The notes below the pieces were generated by a model. It saw nothing but the letters and a program-made list of their open reading frames with translations. It searched no databases and was not told the DNA's origin. Shown here one piece after another: positions 10,191 through 22,136 of a DNA stretch of 64,000 nucleotides; the first letter of the stretch is position 1; every line of letters starts with the position of its first letter. This stretch comes from Sequoia sempervirens. Lineage: Eukaryota; Streptophyta; Pinopsida; Cupressales; Cupressaceae. The DNA lies in the NCBI GenBank assembly GCA_007258455.2, contig VDFB02270651.1, positions 486,635,151 through 486,699,150 on the forward strand. Direction: 5' to 3'. The translations under genes were made by a program, and so were the position numbers.

Positions 10191-12326
10191 TTAGCGTGCA
10201 CAAGATAATTGTATATCCATAATCACCTTAGAATAACATTCATTCAATCACATGTAAAATTAGTATAGATATATCACATAACATGTTAATACCATCAAAA
10301 GTTACAAGAATAAGTTCATGCCCAAAGTTCATAAGTTTAGAGAAATATCATAGAAAGTATTAGTAACCAGGTGCTAAAACCCCATCTAACAATAACAAAC
10401 ATATGATAAATCCTAACAAAAAAGGCTCAATATTTGGACTCATCAAGCTTCATACTTGGCTTCTACACCATCTTATTGCTCCAACACTATTGTCATTGTA
10501 GGTTGTCGAAGCTCTACTATGTTGGCGTGGTGATCTTGTTCTTCTCCTTTTTCTATCATCCTTTAACACTCATGAAAGGGAGGTTATATTGTTTCTATTT
10601 TCTTATTTGCATTATCATTCTTATAGAGTAGCATCCAAGTTATTTTTTCTCTCTACTTCATTTTGTCTATTCTATCTACTTCTTTATCATTTTTCTACAA
10701 TCTTGATGTCCATTGGTTGTCTGTGGAGGTGGGAACATCAAAATGAGGGTTTTATTGAGGAAAACCTCAAAACACAACCCCAAAATTTTTATTGTTACTG
10801 TGTGTGTAGGTGCTATTCATTTGCTTGGAGCTAGTTGGTGAACTATACCTTGAGTAAGTTGGCATTCTTCTTCTTTCTTTGTCATTTTTATATTAGAGTA
10901 GCTTTCATAATATTCTTCTTGTTGTACTTCACATTTTCATACATTTCTATCAAACTGTAAAACTAGAGCATTTGGGTTGTCAGTAAACTTTGTGCATTTT
11001 TGGCTACCACTTGATCATTTTTTGTACAAGATGCCAACACATCTATGAGACTCTAGCATGGCATGCTGAAGTCCAACCCCTAGACTTTTGTCCTCTGACA
11101 GAGATTTTTCTGGTCTATAGTTAGAGACCTCTATGGTTAGCTCACCCAATTTTAGAAAGCATTTGTCATAAACTTAAGAGAAACAGTGTTATGTTTTCCC
11201 TTCCTTTTTAGCTTATTAGTTAGTCTGAGGTAGTTTAGAGAAATTCACTCCCTTAGACTCTTATGTGACCTAAGAGTCTTGGGGGTAGATAATCCCCCTT
11301 CTCTACAGATGCATCAAGTTCACCAAAATGTAAAATAAACTTTAAGTTGTGTTAAACTTTACATGATATTAGTTGTGATAAAAAATGGAAATTTTGGAAA
11401 TATAGGAGATAGACAAACATAATATGAAAATTAGTTACAAAATGATAAATAGGATGTAGTGAAGGAAATAGAAAAAAAACTTAGAAGCTCATTGGCCTAG
11501 AAACTACTATGTCATGTTGTTTTCTAGTTCTCATATTGTCTAGCTTATGTTGTCATCTAGAAATATTTTTACCAGAATCTACTTGGTCTACACATAAGAA
11601 TGAAAAAGCATGAAGAAAAAAGTACCAAGTATATAAAAAATGTACATAATGAAATAAACAAACTTTAACAAAATTGCATTAAATAAAGTATTGAAATGAT
11701 AATGGAACAAAAAACAAGCAAACCTTCATGCATTTGAATATCTTCAAGAGAATATATATCTAGGAAAAGAAAAATGTTGGAACTATTTAGTAACTTGCCA
11801 TCAGGCCAAGCCCCTATTTTATCCTTTCAACTTTTATAGGCAATCAATGAAATGAAGATTGGAAATTGTATGTTCTCTTAAATCATACATTGATCTAGAA
11901 TTTAAAAATGGTAGGGTGGTAATATTTTATTAGTGTTAAATCTTTGGTATATTGGGAACAACACCCTAGTATGTGTGGAAAAAAAGAGAGGAGGTGGTAG
12001 CTCCACAATGCCAAAGGAAACTATAAAATATTTAAACAATAAGTAAAGAGATACAGATAAAGAACAAAAAACTAATCTTCACAATGATAGTGGAAGATGC
12101 TTACGAGGCCAAGAAAGTTGCATAGTGATTAGACATTACAAAGCCTTGTAGAGAGCCAAAGAGGTTCAAAATTGCATGAGGGATTGCAAAGTTGCATGTG
12201 TGTGTGAGAGAGAAAAACCTTAATGAGAAGGAAGCTCAATAGTCATTCAAAATACAAAAGTAATTATTAGACTTCCAAGTGCTAGGCCAACAATAGTTAC
12301 AAAGAAACATTTGGAAGGTGAAAGCT
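10191..12326. other. AT-rich stretch without recognisable genes
   Basis: Short open frames at 10434-10631 and 10589-10834 (plus strand) are hydrophobic and low in complexity. They resemble nothing I know. No TATA-ORF combination, splice pattern or transposon domain was seen. The sequence is probably decayed intergenic DNA. Confidence 0.5.
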
Positions 12327-12331
12327 CATTG

Positions 12332-12673
12332 TGTAATGAAATAATTTGCACAATAGAAGAATATGATAGGAAATATGTTGCAACTTGATAATAACTAAGA
12401 ATAACAAGCCATTTCAAGGGGGAAAAACTCTAAATATCTCCAATGAGAACGCATTCACAATATGATGATGAAATACGACTCACTACCTCCTATATATACC
12501 TTATTTATGCCTACAATATCACTCAGACTAGCTAAGATAGCCCTATATAAGCCTTAGGCTAACCTAAATAACTAAATAGAAAAATAATACTGATAATATG
12601 ATTTAATTAAGATTTAAGATAGCTACAAGCCAACTATTCACAACCCTAGGTACACTAATATTATGTTGTAGCA
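12332..12673 (-). repeat. 3' LTR of chromovirus 12332-17914
   Basis: 342 bp, TGTAATG...GTAGCA on the plus strand. It aligns along its length with 17566-17914, sharing for example CACAATATGATGATGAAAT and AGCCCTATATAAGCCTTAGG. The shared minus-strand TATA-like segment lies within the second block. Confidence 0.95.
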
Positions 12674-12686
12674 TGCCCCCCTCTTC
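12674..12686 (-). other. Polypurine tract of the chromovirus
   Basis: The minus strand reads GAAGAGGGGGGCA directly before the 3' LTR start TGCTACAACA. This is the expected plus-strand priming site. Confidence 0.85.
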
Positions 12687-12689
12687 AAA

Positions 12690-14130
12690 GAAGCATTTTC
12701 CTCAATGCTAATCAAGTTTGGATGCTTCTGAATAACTCCCCATCCTCCCATGTGGCATCTTCAACTAGTAATATATTCCATTAGATGAAATACATAGTGA
12801 GTGTTCTAGTCCTTAGCTTCTTTATGTGTGTTTGAAAAATGTACTCTACTTCCAATATGATTCTTCCTTCATCAAGATTTGGTAATATTGTAAGAGTAGG
12901 GATATTATGCCTAATTACCTTATTCAAACAAGAAACATGAAAAAATAGATTTTTTTTTTCATAATTCTAGCTTGTAGGCAACACTACCTATCGTTTGCAT
13001 GATTTGGTATGGGAAATAATATTTTGGATATAATTTTTTCTTTTTTTGTTGCTTTAATGAAATTTTCTTCTAAGATTACAATCTCAAGAAGACCTAATCC
13101 CAAACTTCAAAAAAATTCACAATGGTGTTGGTCCACTTGCTACTTCATTCAATTTTATGTCGTGACTAAATTATCCTTGAGTACTCTTGAAAGTACCAAT
13201 TATTGATGAAGCAAGTGGTCCTTCAATTCTTGAAATTTTGGTGACAACTTCAATGATGTTGTGATGGAAGGAAGACAATATCCATATAGTTCCATAAACA
13301 AAGACATTTTTTATGAACTATGAAAAGAAGTGTTATATCGCCATTCTATTAATAGTATACAATCTACCCATTGAAACTATTTATTTGGAGTGATACAACA
13401 TAGATATCATTCCAAGAACTTATTTACAACATCAGTTTTCCCATTAGATTGAGGATGGTATGAAGAACTATGAGCCAATTAAGTACCCAAATAGGAGAAT
13501 AAATCTTTACAAAAGTGACTAGTAAAGAGAGAATCACTGTCACTGACAATAACCTTAGGCACATACCAGGTAGAATGTATATTCTCTAAAAAATATTTTT
13601 CCACTATACTTATTGTAAAAGGATGTGATGACACAATGAAATGCACATATTTAGTGAAGTGATCTATTATTACCGTGATGAAATTATTACCTTTAGATTT
13701 TGGAAGCCCCGTGATGAAGTCCATAGATACCTCTTCCCAACATTGGCTAGGAATAAGTAAGGGTTTCAAGAGACCTGATGTCTTAATTTTCCCCCCTTTA
13801 TTTCTTTGACAAACCAAACATTCAATTAAAAAAAATTTAGCATCACCTTTTAGCCCTTCTAAAACAAATATTGCTTGAATCAATGATGTCTTCAAAAATC
13901 TTGAATGGCCACCAATTGGAGACTCGTGAAGCTTTGCGAGAATCTTGTGTTCAAGAGTGGAATTATTGCAGATATACAATCACTCTTTATACCACTGAGT
14001 ATCTCCCTTCCAATAAAACTTATATGAACTACTGGGATAACTCTATAACTATTGAATGGGGACACTTGTACAGTGACATTATTCTGCCACTTTGCTTTGG
14101 CTCCTACCACCTAATCTACTTGTAATATTG
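12690..14130 (-). pseudogene. Integrase with C-terminal chromodomain (chromovirus)
   Basis: The open frame 13479-13979 holds the integrase core: PIGGHSRFLKT (zinc-finger part), CLVCQRNK, WEEVSMDFITGLPKSKG with the first catalytic Asp, and KVIVSDSDSLF with the second. Below 13479 a frame continues with HSSSYHPQSNGKTDVVNKF, where Asp stands near the usual Glu position (QTEVVN becomes KTDVVN). Near 12700-12930 the frame reads HVSCLNKV, then KKLRTRTLTMYF and VEDATWEDGELF. That is a recognisable chromodomain, the module known to target chromoviruses to chromatin. Multiple stops and frameshifts show it is inactive. Confidence 0.85.
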
Positions 14131-14750
14131 AAATGAAACACAATAAAGCTTCATCATTCTCATCCTTCCTAAAAAGTGCATCTACCACAACATTTTCCTT
14201 CCATTTCTTACTTACAATCTCAAATTCATATCTCAACATCTTAGTGACCCACTTTTTTTGCTCTTTAGAAGATAATATTTATTCCAAAAAAATTAAGCTA
14301 TCATGATCTATCTTAACTTTGAAGTGTCTAACCATTAGATAAGGCCTCCATTGTTTTACTACATGAAGAATATTTAATATTTATTTCTCATAAATGGGTT
14401 TGATTTGTTTCTTACCCCTTAATTGATAACTCTCGAAAGTAATTGTCCAACCCGCTTGCATGGTAAATGATCTTATACCATTTCCTAAAGCATCACATTC
14501 CATACTAAAATCCTTGGTGAAGTCTAGAGTGGCAACACTAGATTTGTCCACATAGCCTCTTTAAATCTCTCAAATGTTGCATTAGCAAACTCGTTCTAAT
14601 AAAAAATTCCTTCTTCAATAAAGTTGTGAGGGGTGTTGCTATATGACCACAATTCTTCACAAATCTTATATATATCTAGTCAATCCAAATAACACCTTCA
14701 ATTTCTTAATGGTTTTGGAAATAAGTCATTTAATGATAGCCTTAATTTTG
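14131..14750 (-). pseudogene. RNase H region of the chromovirus
   Basis: Between the RT connection and integrase the minus strand keeps short frames in the position and length of RNase H, with many stops. No long open frame survives. The assignment rests on position between two certain domains more than on clear motifs. Confidence 0.5.
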
Positions 14751-15600
14751 TTAGGATCCACCTTTACTCCTTCCTAAGAAACTGTGTCCCAAGTAATCCA
14801 CCTCATTGAGACCAAAAGCACACTTGGATGGCTTAGCATAGAGTTGATGATCTTCAAGAACTTGTAATGCTTGATCTACATGTTGCAAGTGTTCTTCCCA
14901 CGTCTTTCTATAAATCAATATATCATCAAAGAACACTAATACATACTTCCTCAAGAATTTCTTAAAGATGGAGTTCAAACTTTGAAATGTAGATGGTGCA
15001 TTGGTAAGACCAAATGACATCACCAAAAACTCATAATGACCCTCATGATTCTTAAATGTTGTCTTAAAAATGTCTTCTTCCTAATTCGAATTTGGTGATA
15101 ACGTGATCTAAGATCTAACTTTGTAAAATGCATAGCTCCATTCAATTCATCTAGAAAATCATCAATGAGAAACTTATCTTTGATGGTGCATATGTTGAGC
15201 ACTTTATAGTTTGGACACATGTTCCTTCTTATGCACCATTACCGCAGGCAAGGAGTAAGCACTTTGGATATGCCTGATAATTCTTGCCTCTAACATCTCC
15301 TCCACAATCTTTTCAATCTCACTTTTTTGCATATAAGGGTACCTGTAGGGCCTGATGTTGAGTGGTTGGATCCCAAGAACTAGTTGTATGGCATGATCAC
15401 AATCCCTCTTAGGAGGAATTCTTCTAGGAATATCTCTAAAAACCATTGTGTGATGATCAATGATTGCTTTTAAATCTATATGGGTGGGAGAATTAGCTTG
15501 ATAGACTCCTAATGAACATATTTGGGCCATAAATACATCAACTCCTTTCTTAAGAAAATTTTGTATTTGATGAGAGCTTACCATTTTTTGGGGGATTTGC
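14751..15600 (-). pseudogene. Reverse transcriptase of the chromovirus
   Basis: Three overlapping frames reconstruct the RT order. 15204-15584 carries PRRIPPKRDCDHAIQL and PYRYPYMQKSEIEKIVEEML. 15020-15220 carries [26 protein letters not shown]. 14751-15026 carries [16 protein letters not shown] and the catalytic box VFFDDILIY, followed by [12 protein letters not shown] and AKPSKCAFG. Both catalytic aspartates of FFDD are kept. Two frameshifts join the three blocks. This order and wording are typical of plant chromovirus RT. Confidence 0.9.
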
Positions 15601-15841
15601 TTTCAACCCTCTTAGGTCTACTATCTTTCCTTCTAATTGAAATCTCATGAATAGTTCTTGGAAGTTCATCTCAATTGTTCCCAAGGTAGTAAGTCATTGT
15701 ACTCCAAAAACAATATATGGTGCACCCATTGAGATAATATGCATTGGGCTATCAAGGTGATACTCTCCCATGACTGATTTAATAATATGGAAATTTTCTA
15801 AAAAATTAATAATACCACCATCTGTAATCAAGACCTGAACT

Positions 15842-16087
15842 CTAGAGTTGGATATATAAATAATTGAGGTGAGTAGCCAACTTTTTGTTGATGAAATTAT
15901 GAGTAATATCTAAGTCGATCAACACTGTTACTTTTTGTTTCTTTAAGAAACCCACTACCTTGAAAGATTGTGGGGTGCTAAAACTTGAGAGTGCATGACA
16001 AGAAACGATTTGTTGGGAATCATGTGATTCCTCATTTGAATCCCTATCACCCTCTAATATCGGTTCCTCCTCTTCTTCCTCACTCAA
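15842..16087 (-). pseudogene. Aspartic protease of the chromovirus, active site mutated
   Basis: A frame with SCHALSSFSTPQSFKVVGFL and VTVLIDLDITHNFINKKLA, matching the retropepsin stretch usually read as DSGATHNFI. The catalytic Asp is present, but the following S-G-A reads L-D-I, so the flap-side loop of the active site is lost. An acidic EEEEEEP tract precedes it. The rest of the protease to 15600 is broken. Confidence 0.75.
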
Positions 16088-17100
16088 GGACCTTCAATAT
16101 AGAACAATTTTTTTCACTGCATTTATTTCCTTGATTATATGTGATATCATAATAGAAACACGACCCTTTTCCCTCTTCTCAATTTATTGTGGAGTCAATA
16201 TAGTAGGTTGAGGTAATGAATGTGTAGGAGATATCCTTTTTCTTACATTTACAATCCCTTGTCACCTATTGGCCAAAAAATTCTCAACATTTTTCCCATT
16301 AATATTGCTTGTGATAAGGATTGTGGTTGGAAAAATTGTACCTCATATTTTATGCGGTCCTTTAAACCTCTTAGAAATAGTTCGTTCAATTTTTTTCGGT
16401 CACATTATCCACTCTTAAACAAAGGGTTTGAAATTGTTGAATATATTCCTTGACTACCTATTTTCTTTAATTTAGTGAGTTGGCAGAAGTAGCTATCCAT
16501 AAAGTTATCTCCACAATGGGTAGCAATATCCTCCTGAAAAATTGACCATGTGACCACACAACCCTTCTTCTCTTCTCATCACATAAACAATGATACCAAA
16601 TAAAGTGATCTGATTCCAATTATAATGATTCCATAGCCACCTTCTATTGACTAGGAACATGATGAAGATCAAAGAAATATTCTATTTGGAAAAGCCAATT
16701 GGTTCGATTTGTGCAATCAAACTTTCACATATCCAACTTGGGTATGAGTTTCCTAGGCATATGATTATTAAACGAATAATCCTTCTTGAAATTTGAGTCA
16801 AGCACACGGAATTCATGTTCAACAAAAACATTATCTTCCACCTTACTAGGTGAATCTTCACCCTTAGACTTCATCCCTGAATAATTGTGTCCAACTTCTT
16901 AGAAAATTCATTTATGTCATTCCTAATTGATGAAATTTCACCCTTGACCTTGTTGATTTCATCATTAGGGATAATATCCTCAATTTCAACCTCATCCTTA
17001 TCTAAAGTTTTCCTTAGTGTGGTATCATTCTTTTTGTCTCTTATTGTAGGGCCTATCATGATGGAAGAAAATAATTTTGCAATAAATCACACAAAATGAT
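16088..17100 (-). pseudogene. gag region of the chromovirus
   Basis: The N-terminal frame 16871-17059 is charged (KKNDTTLRKTLDKDEVEIED, then a coiled-coil-like INKVKGEISSIRND). Downstream frames are strongly interrupted but lie in the gag position. The leader 17101-17552 between primer site and gag is noncoding. The identity as gag is inferred from position and composition. Confidence 0.6.
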
Positions 17101-17552
17101 TCAAAATAATGCAATTTTTTTTACTGTAACTTACCAAGGCCTAAGTTGCACTTTCCCTAAAAAATCTCCCAAAAATTAGATGTTTTGCAACCTTGAAAGC
17201 ATTTTTTGGGAACGCTAATATTACAATAAATCACTTATTTTTGCTTCAATTTATTTGAAATTTGGATTTTAAAATCCTCTATATGTCTTCAAAAACCCAT
17301 TAAAAATCAAGAACCAATTCTGCAAGATTTGGGAAATATTTGCTTTCCAAATAAATGGGGTTGAAACCTTAATTCTACAATAAATCGCTAAATTCTACTC
17401 TAATTCCTCATAAATTTGGATTGTAGCTTCTTGAATATGTTCTTAAAAAACTCTTTAAAAATTAAAAAAATGTCAAAATCTGAGAGATGTGCACTTCCTA
17501 AAATGACCTCCAATATTAAGAAAATGCCTTGCCTATATGATGCCAAGATCAT

Positions 17553-17563
17553 GCTCTGATATA
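17553..17563 (-). other. Primer-binding site, tRNA-Met type
   Basis: The minus strand reads TATATCAGAGC, a slightly decayed form of the TGGTATCAGAGC initiator tRNA-Met site, two bases inside the LTR end. Confidence 0.8.
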
Positions 17564-17565
17564 CT

Positions 17566-17914
17566 TGTAATTTGAAATAAATTGCACAATATAAGAATAT
17601 AATAGGAAATAAGCTACAAATACTTGACAATAGCTGAGAATAACAAGCCACCTTGAGGGGGTAAACCTCAAAATATATCCAAAGAGAAAGTAATTCACAA
17701 TATGATGATGAAATTAGGCTCACTACCTCATATATATACCATATTTATGCTTAGGATATCACCTAGGCCAACTTAGATAGCCCTATATAAGCCTTAGGCT
17801 GACCTAAATAACTATATAACAATATAATCATGATAATATGACTTAATAAAGAGTTAAGATAGCCACAAGTTGACTATTCATAACCCTATGTACACTAATA
17901 TTAAGGGCATAGCA
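17566..17914 (-). repeat. 5' LTR of chromovirus 12332-17914
   Basis: 349 bp, bounded by TGTAATTTG and GGGCATAGCA on the plus strand. It is homologous throughout to 12332-12673 and followed by the target duplication CATTG. Confidence 0.95.
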
Positions 17915-17919
17915 CATTG

Positions 17920-19893
17920 GTAGGTCCAAAAATGAATGATATAGAATGATATAGTTGGAGAACACACCACCAATGCCTACACATTGTGCTATCGTCCAAG
18001 TACAACATGCTCAAAATTTTGGTAATGTTATGTGACCTTTTCCCCAAGAGAAGAGAAAGTTATGAAATAAACCTTCAAAAATTAAAAAGAAATAAAAATA
18101 AAGATTATTGTGATCCTTTGGTTAAAAGAGATATTAATAAAAAATGTGTATAAATACCTTTTAAAAAGGGGGAAGAATAGTTATTTATTTAAATAATTAT
18201 TAAAAGGCAACCTTTTGTGAAAAGGTGTGATGGTTTGGAAACAACCCCTTAAAATGATATATAAATCATTCATGTGAGACATGGAAAACATTCAATGATG
18301 GAGAACATTCAAGGAGAGAAGAGAAAAAGGAAAGAGAAACTAAAATGGCACAAAGGAGTAAAGGTTGGGGTCTAGGTGGACATTTAAACATTTGGAGAAG
18401 GGGCACACATCATGTGTCCAACTCAGGGTACAACGTACACTCGAGAGTGTCCTAGCCAGGGCTGAGTTTATGTCATGAAGGAAAATTAGTTATGTGCAAG
18501 AACCGGTTCCTTTGAGGGTGTTTGTGCCGGGAAATAGCCTAGATCTATAACCATTCCTCTGAGTGCCAGATAACAGCCTTTCCATGACTTTAAGATAAGT
18601 ATTGAGAACCATTGATTCAATAATATTGGGAATATTGTCTATATGATTTGGTGTTAATATGATTAATCCATGTGGAGGTATTCCATTTATTATGTTGATT
18701 ATTTAATTGTCGCATGTTTGTAGCTTACATTAATGATTCACATTTATTTTGATAATATTGCATATTATAAATTATCTTAACTCTAATATTTGTTATATTA
18801 AATCTGCTGCTAATACTTAATAACCATAAGAGGAAAAGTGTCATCATATGTAAGATGGGAGAAAAACATAACAAAAACATAGGGGACACATGTCAACACA
18901 CAAAACAAGGTTGAACACACAAAATAAGGTTGAACAAACAAAATCACAACATGACAATAGAACTCAAAAAAATTAAAAGGCCAAGACTGCTGCAAGAGCA
19001 TCCAAATATAAGCACAATCAACATCACACAAAAACAATTGTTCTAGGAAATCAAATTATAATGAAAGTCAAATTCCAGAAGACATGATAAATACGTTGTT
19101 GATGAAATCTTACCCATTACTTATATTCAAACAATGCACAACCATATAAAGATTCATAGTGGAAGATTTGAATAACAATTGATCGTTTTTACGGCACAAG
19201 GCAAAGGCCATATGAATTGGCCAAGCAAATAATTGAAAAGTAATGCCTATCATCAAGTAATTTCAAGAAATTAAAATTGCAATAAAAATTGTTGTTTTGA
19301 AAGCCGGTAAGGGAGAATTGGAAGGGCCATGGAAGGCAGATTGGAAGACAAAAAGGCAACGATGAAAACAGGAAACCAAGCCTGCATGAGAAGAGGAAGG
19401 GACGAGAGCTTTGTCGATGGTTTTTTTTATGTTCTTACGAATCATTATCTAACAGATAGAAAGGAAAAAAGGCAAGGGAAACAGGAGATAAATTTAGTTG
19501 ATTAAAATTGCAAGCGGTTTGGGGAAAAACAAGGCCAGCCACGCCAATTGGAGAATAGAAAAATTTTTTTTTTAAAAAGAGTGAAGTAACAAGGGTGGGG
19601 CGGCAGATTAAGGAAGACAGAGAAGTCATTGAGGGGCTGCAATAAAAGAAAATACAAAGGTGAAACATGAAATATGTTGCTCCACTCATACGCCAGAGGT
19701 GCAGGAGGAATTCCTAGTAAGGAAATAGTATAGTTGTTGACTGAAAGTTGCAGATTTAAATTAAGAATGTCACATACCATCGTGGGTGATTGGAGGCTGC
19801 ACATGTGGAATAAGAGAGGGAATCTAAAATTAAATAGAGGCTGCTACATGGGGTAAATTTACTTGTTGAAATGCTGACAATTATTTAAATGTT
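17920..19893. other. Unassigned intergenic sequence
   Basis: No domain was recognised. Minus-strand frames at 18810-19037 and 19263-19804 are overlapping and hydrophobic, with no homology I can name. The region 18350-18560 is less AT-rich and may be an old LTR fragment, but no boundary could be set. Confidence 0.45.
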
Positions 19894-20975
19894 GTGTTAA
19901 TGAGAGAAGGCCAAGCCATGAGGGGTATGAAAAACTCACCAAGCACCTCTTCAACTAGACTTTCAAGCACTTTACATTTGATGATGCAGCTCTTTTTTGT
20001 CAACAAGGTCGATAGCACAATTGTATATCAACTTGTTTATGTAGTTGATATGTCTCTAACTCGTAACAATGAAAATTATATAACAATTATGAATGAAAAA
20101 TTGAAGGGTTTCAAATGACTAAGTTTTGAATACCTTCATTACAATTTTAGTATTGAGGTGTGTCTAAAACTCAAATATATCTTCATCACCCAACAAAAGC
20201 ATATTGGTGAACTACCAAGAAAATTTGGAATGTACGATTGCATACTATGTAGTACTCATGTGGACCAAAGTTAAAAAATAGCATTAGATGATTTTATAGT
20301 GTTTGTTTATGCAACTAAATATTGACAACTTGTTGAAATTTTGATTTATGCAACAATAAGACAACCAAACATTTTTTTTTACTATTGAATCCCTCTCTAA
20401 ATTCTTGCAACAATCTACATAAAATAATTGTGTACTATGAAAAATAGTTCTTCAATATCTAAAGGGAACTCAAAACTATAGACTAAAATACTCCATGTAA
20501 CAATTCTTTATCATAATTATGTAAATGACTTGCAAGATGGAAAATCTACAAGTTTCCTAATGCATCTAGGGACAATAGTCATTTTTTATAGAAATCTAAG
20601 AAGTTATCAATGCCAATTGGCCTCTATAGAAGAAAAATATATGGGAACTTCCAATGCAACTAGAGAAATATTATTGTTTACAAAGACTCTTAAAGATTTG
20701 TAATAACAAGAGATTTCATTAAATGCTCTCCTAATTGACAATCAATTCACAATCAAAATGGTTGAAAATCCAATCTTTCACAATCAAACCAAACACATCA
20801 ACACAAAGTTTCATTTGATTCAACATCATGTGAAAGATGGCAATGTACAACTCAAGTATCATCCAATTGCAAACCAACCAACATATATTCTTACCAAAGC
20901 ACTTGAAAGAGAGAAGTTGGAGAAGTTTAAAGGAATGCTTGGGATCATCTCTAACCCCAACAAAGGGGAAATTTG
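19894..20975 (+). pseudogene. Ty1/copia reverse transcriptase-RNase H remnant
   Basis: Shattered plus-strand frames follow the Ty1/copia order. Near 20030 the frame reads VYVVDMSLTRNNENY, corresponding to the catalytic LYVDDMI box with one Asp replaced by Val. Next is FKMTK near 20110, matching the FEMTDLG block, then SPNKSI..GELPRKFGM in shifted frames. The last open frame (20758-20973) has NQTKHINTKFHLIQHHVKDG and LKYHPIANQPTYILTKAL, the conserved RNase H C-terminus. The stop is at 20974-20976. At least five frameshifts or stops separate the blocks. Gag, protease and integrase are absent and no LTR was identified. Confidence 0.85.
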
Positions 20976-20976
20976 A

Positions 20977-21746
20977 ATTTATTTCATTTCTAAAATGCAA
21001 TAAAAGAGATATTTTTTACTCTTGTTTTTAAACATTTCAATTAAAAAAATAAGAATAAAAAATAAATAGTTGTTCAAAGAACTAGAGCAATAAAATAAAG
21101 CCTAATGCAATAATGGTTAGTGAGACATTACTTGGAAAAAACAACTGATACAATAAACAACTCTTGTATTGCAAATGGTTTGGTAAAAAAAAGGTAGTCA
21201 TGAAGCCCATGAATGCAAAATATAATGGGATGAGATAAGAAAAATATTCGAAATAGAATTGTAGACAACATCTATATTGCAAAAGATGTGGACGACTAAT
21301 CTTGAAGCTTGTGAATGCAAAATATTATGGGAGGCTAGGATTGAAAAACATGGCAAAATGGTATTTCTTTTTTATTTGCAAAAGTAGAATTACATTAATA
21401 TTGAAGGAAAATAAAAAGCAGATTAATTGCCACAAATTAAATAAATAAATAAAATTTTAAAAAAATACTAAAAAGAGATATGTTATATGACCCACAAATC
21501 TAATCTAGCAAATTGTGTACAATTGCAACCTAGTTGGCCCCGATTCCTATTGTCTATTGATGTGTAAGGAGTGACATTATTTTAAAATACCTCGGGTAGT
21601 TCATTGAATTGAGAGGGTCCCCTTTGAAAGAGCAAGTTCACAACCTTGGCCAATGTTGGCAAATACAAACAAGCATGCAATAGCCTAGATGTGATTTTTG
21701 ATGCATATACGTTCTTTTTAGTGGTCTAATTGAAGTGCTTCTAGCT
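20977..21746. other. Unassigned sequence between copia remnant and tandem duplication
   Basis: AT-rich. An imprecise repeat (GAAGCCCATGAATGCAAAAT near 21200 and GAAGCTTGTGAATGCAAAAT near 21304) is visible. It may contain the decayed 3' end of the copia element. No gene is seen. Confidence 0.4.
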
Positions 21747-22136
21747 ATAAATGCTCCTTAATGCTTAGGATTTTCAAATGATTATAGGATGTGTTTAAAT
21801 ACTTAAATGAATGTCCTTAATACAAGACATAGCAAATAGTTGCATAAACATGTACTAAGTTAGCTCTCAATGTCTAGTGGAAAAGGCCAAGTCATCAATT
21901 TGAATTTGGAGCTACACCATTTGAAATTGTTTCCACATGTCATAGAAATGATCCACAATAGGGGATACAACATCTCAAGGCAAAGATTAGGTGCATGAAA
22001 ATGTGGGCTGATAATGAGGTGAATATATGGAAACATGTGCAGATTAGGCAGGGCTAAGTAATGATGGACAAAGGAGAGAGTAAATGGGGGTATATAAGAA
22101 CTAGAGGAGAATGTGCACATGTTATTATACAATCAT
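21747..22136. repeat. Tandem duplication, copy 1 (390 bp)
   Basis: Begins ATAAATGCTCC and ends ATACAATCAT, directly adjoining copy 2. Copies 1 and 2 differ by six substitutions and one 1-bp indel (about 98% identical). Each copy contains a strong plus-strand TATA box, GGTATATAAG (22089-22098 here), and a minus-strand 90-codon ORF. Confidence 0.97.
21860..22132 (-). CDS. Hypothetical 90-aa ORF, tandem copy 1
   Basis: ATG to TAA, 90 codons, with no family I recognise. The product is rich in Pro, His, Phe and Tyr at the N-terminus (YIPPFTLSFVHHYLALPN) and has Cys and Trp residues in the C-terminal half (MTCGNNFKWCSSKF). No signal peptide or clear membrane span is evident. The encoded protein is identical to that of copy 2, although the DNA differs at 21959, 22049, 22067 and 22115. 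All four are third codon positions and silent. This hints at coding selection, but four changes are few. The alternative is that the unit is a duplicated promoter (TATA box on the plus strand) and the ORF is a coincidence. Confidence 0.3.
   Translation of the reverse strand: MYNNMCTFSSSSYIPPFTLSFVHHYLALPNLHMFPYIHLIISPHFHAPNLCLEMLYPLLWIISMTCGNNFKWCSSKFKLMTWPFPLDIES

Larger units (their letters stand above)
12332..17914 (-). mobile_element. Full-length Ty3/gypsy chromovirus, decayed, with both LTRs
   Basis: A 5.58-kb element bounded by two LTRs (12332-12673 and 17566-17914) and flanked by a perfect 5-bp target duplication, CATTG (12327-12331 and 17915-17919). Reading right to left: primer site, gag, protease, RT, RNase H, integrase with chromodomain, polypurine tract. 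By eye the LTRs differ at roughly 15-20% of positions, so the insertion is old. All coding domains contain stops or frameshifts. Confidence 0.95.

Noticed and set aside
10434..10834. Possible membrane protein from hydrophobic frames
   Set aside because: Phe/Leu/Tyr-rich translation is expected from T-rich DNA. There is no homology or gene context.
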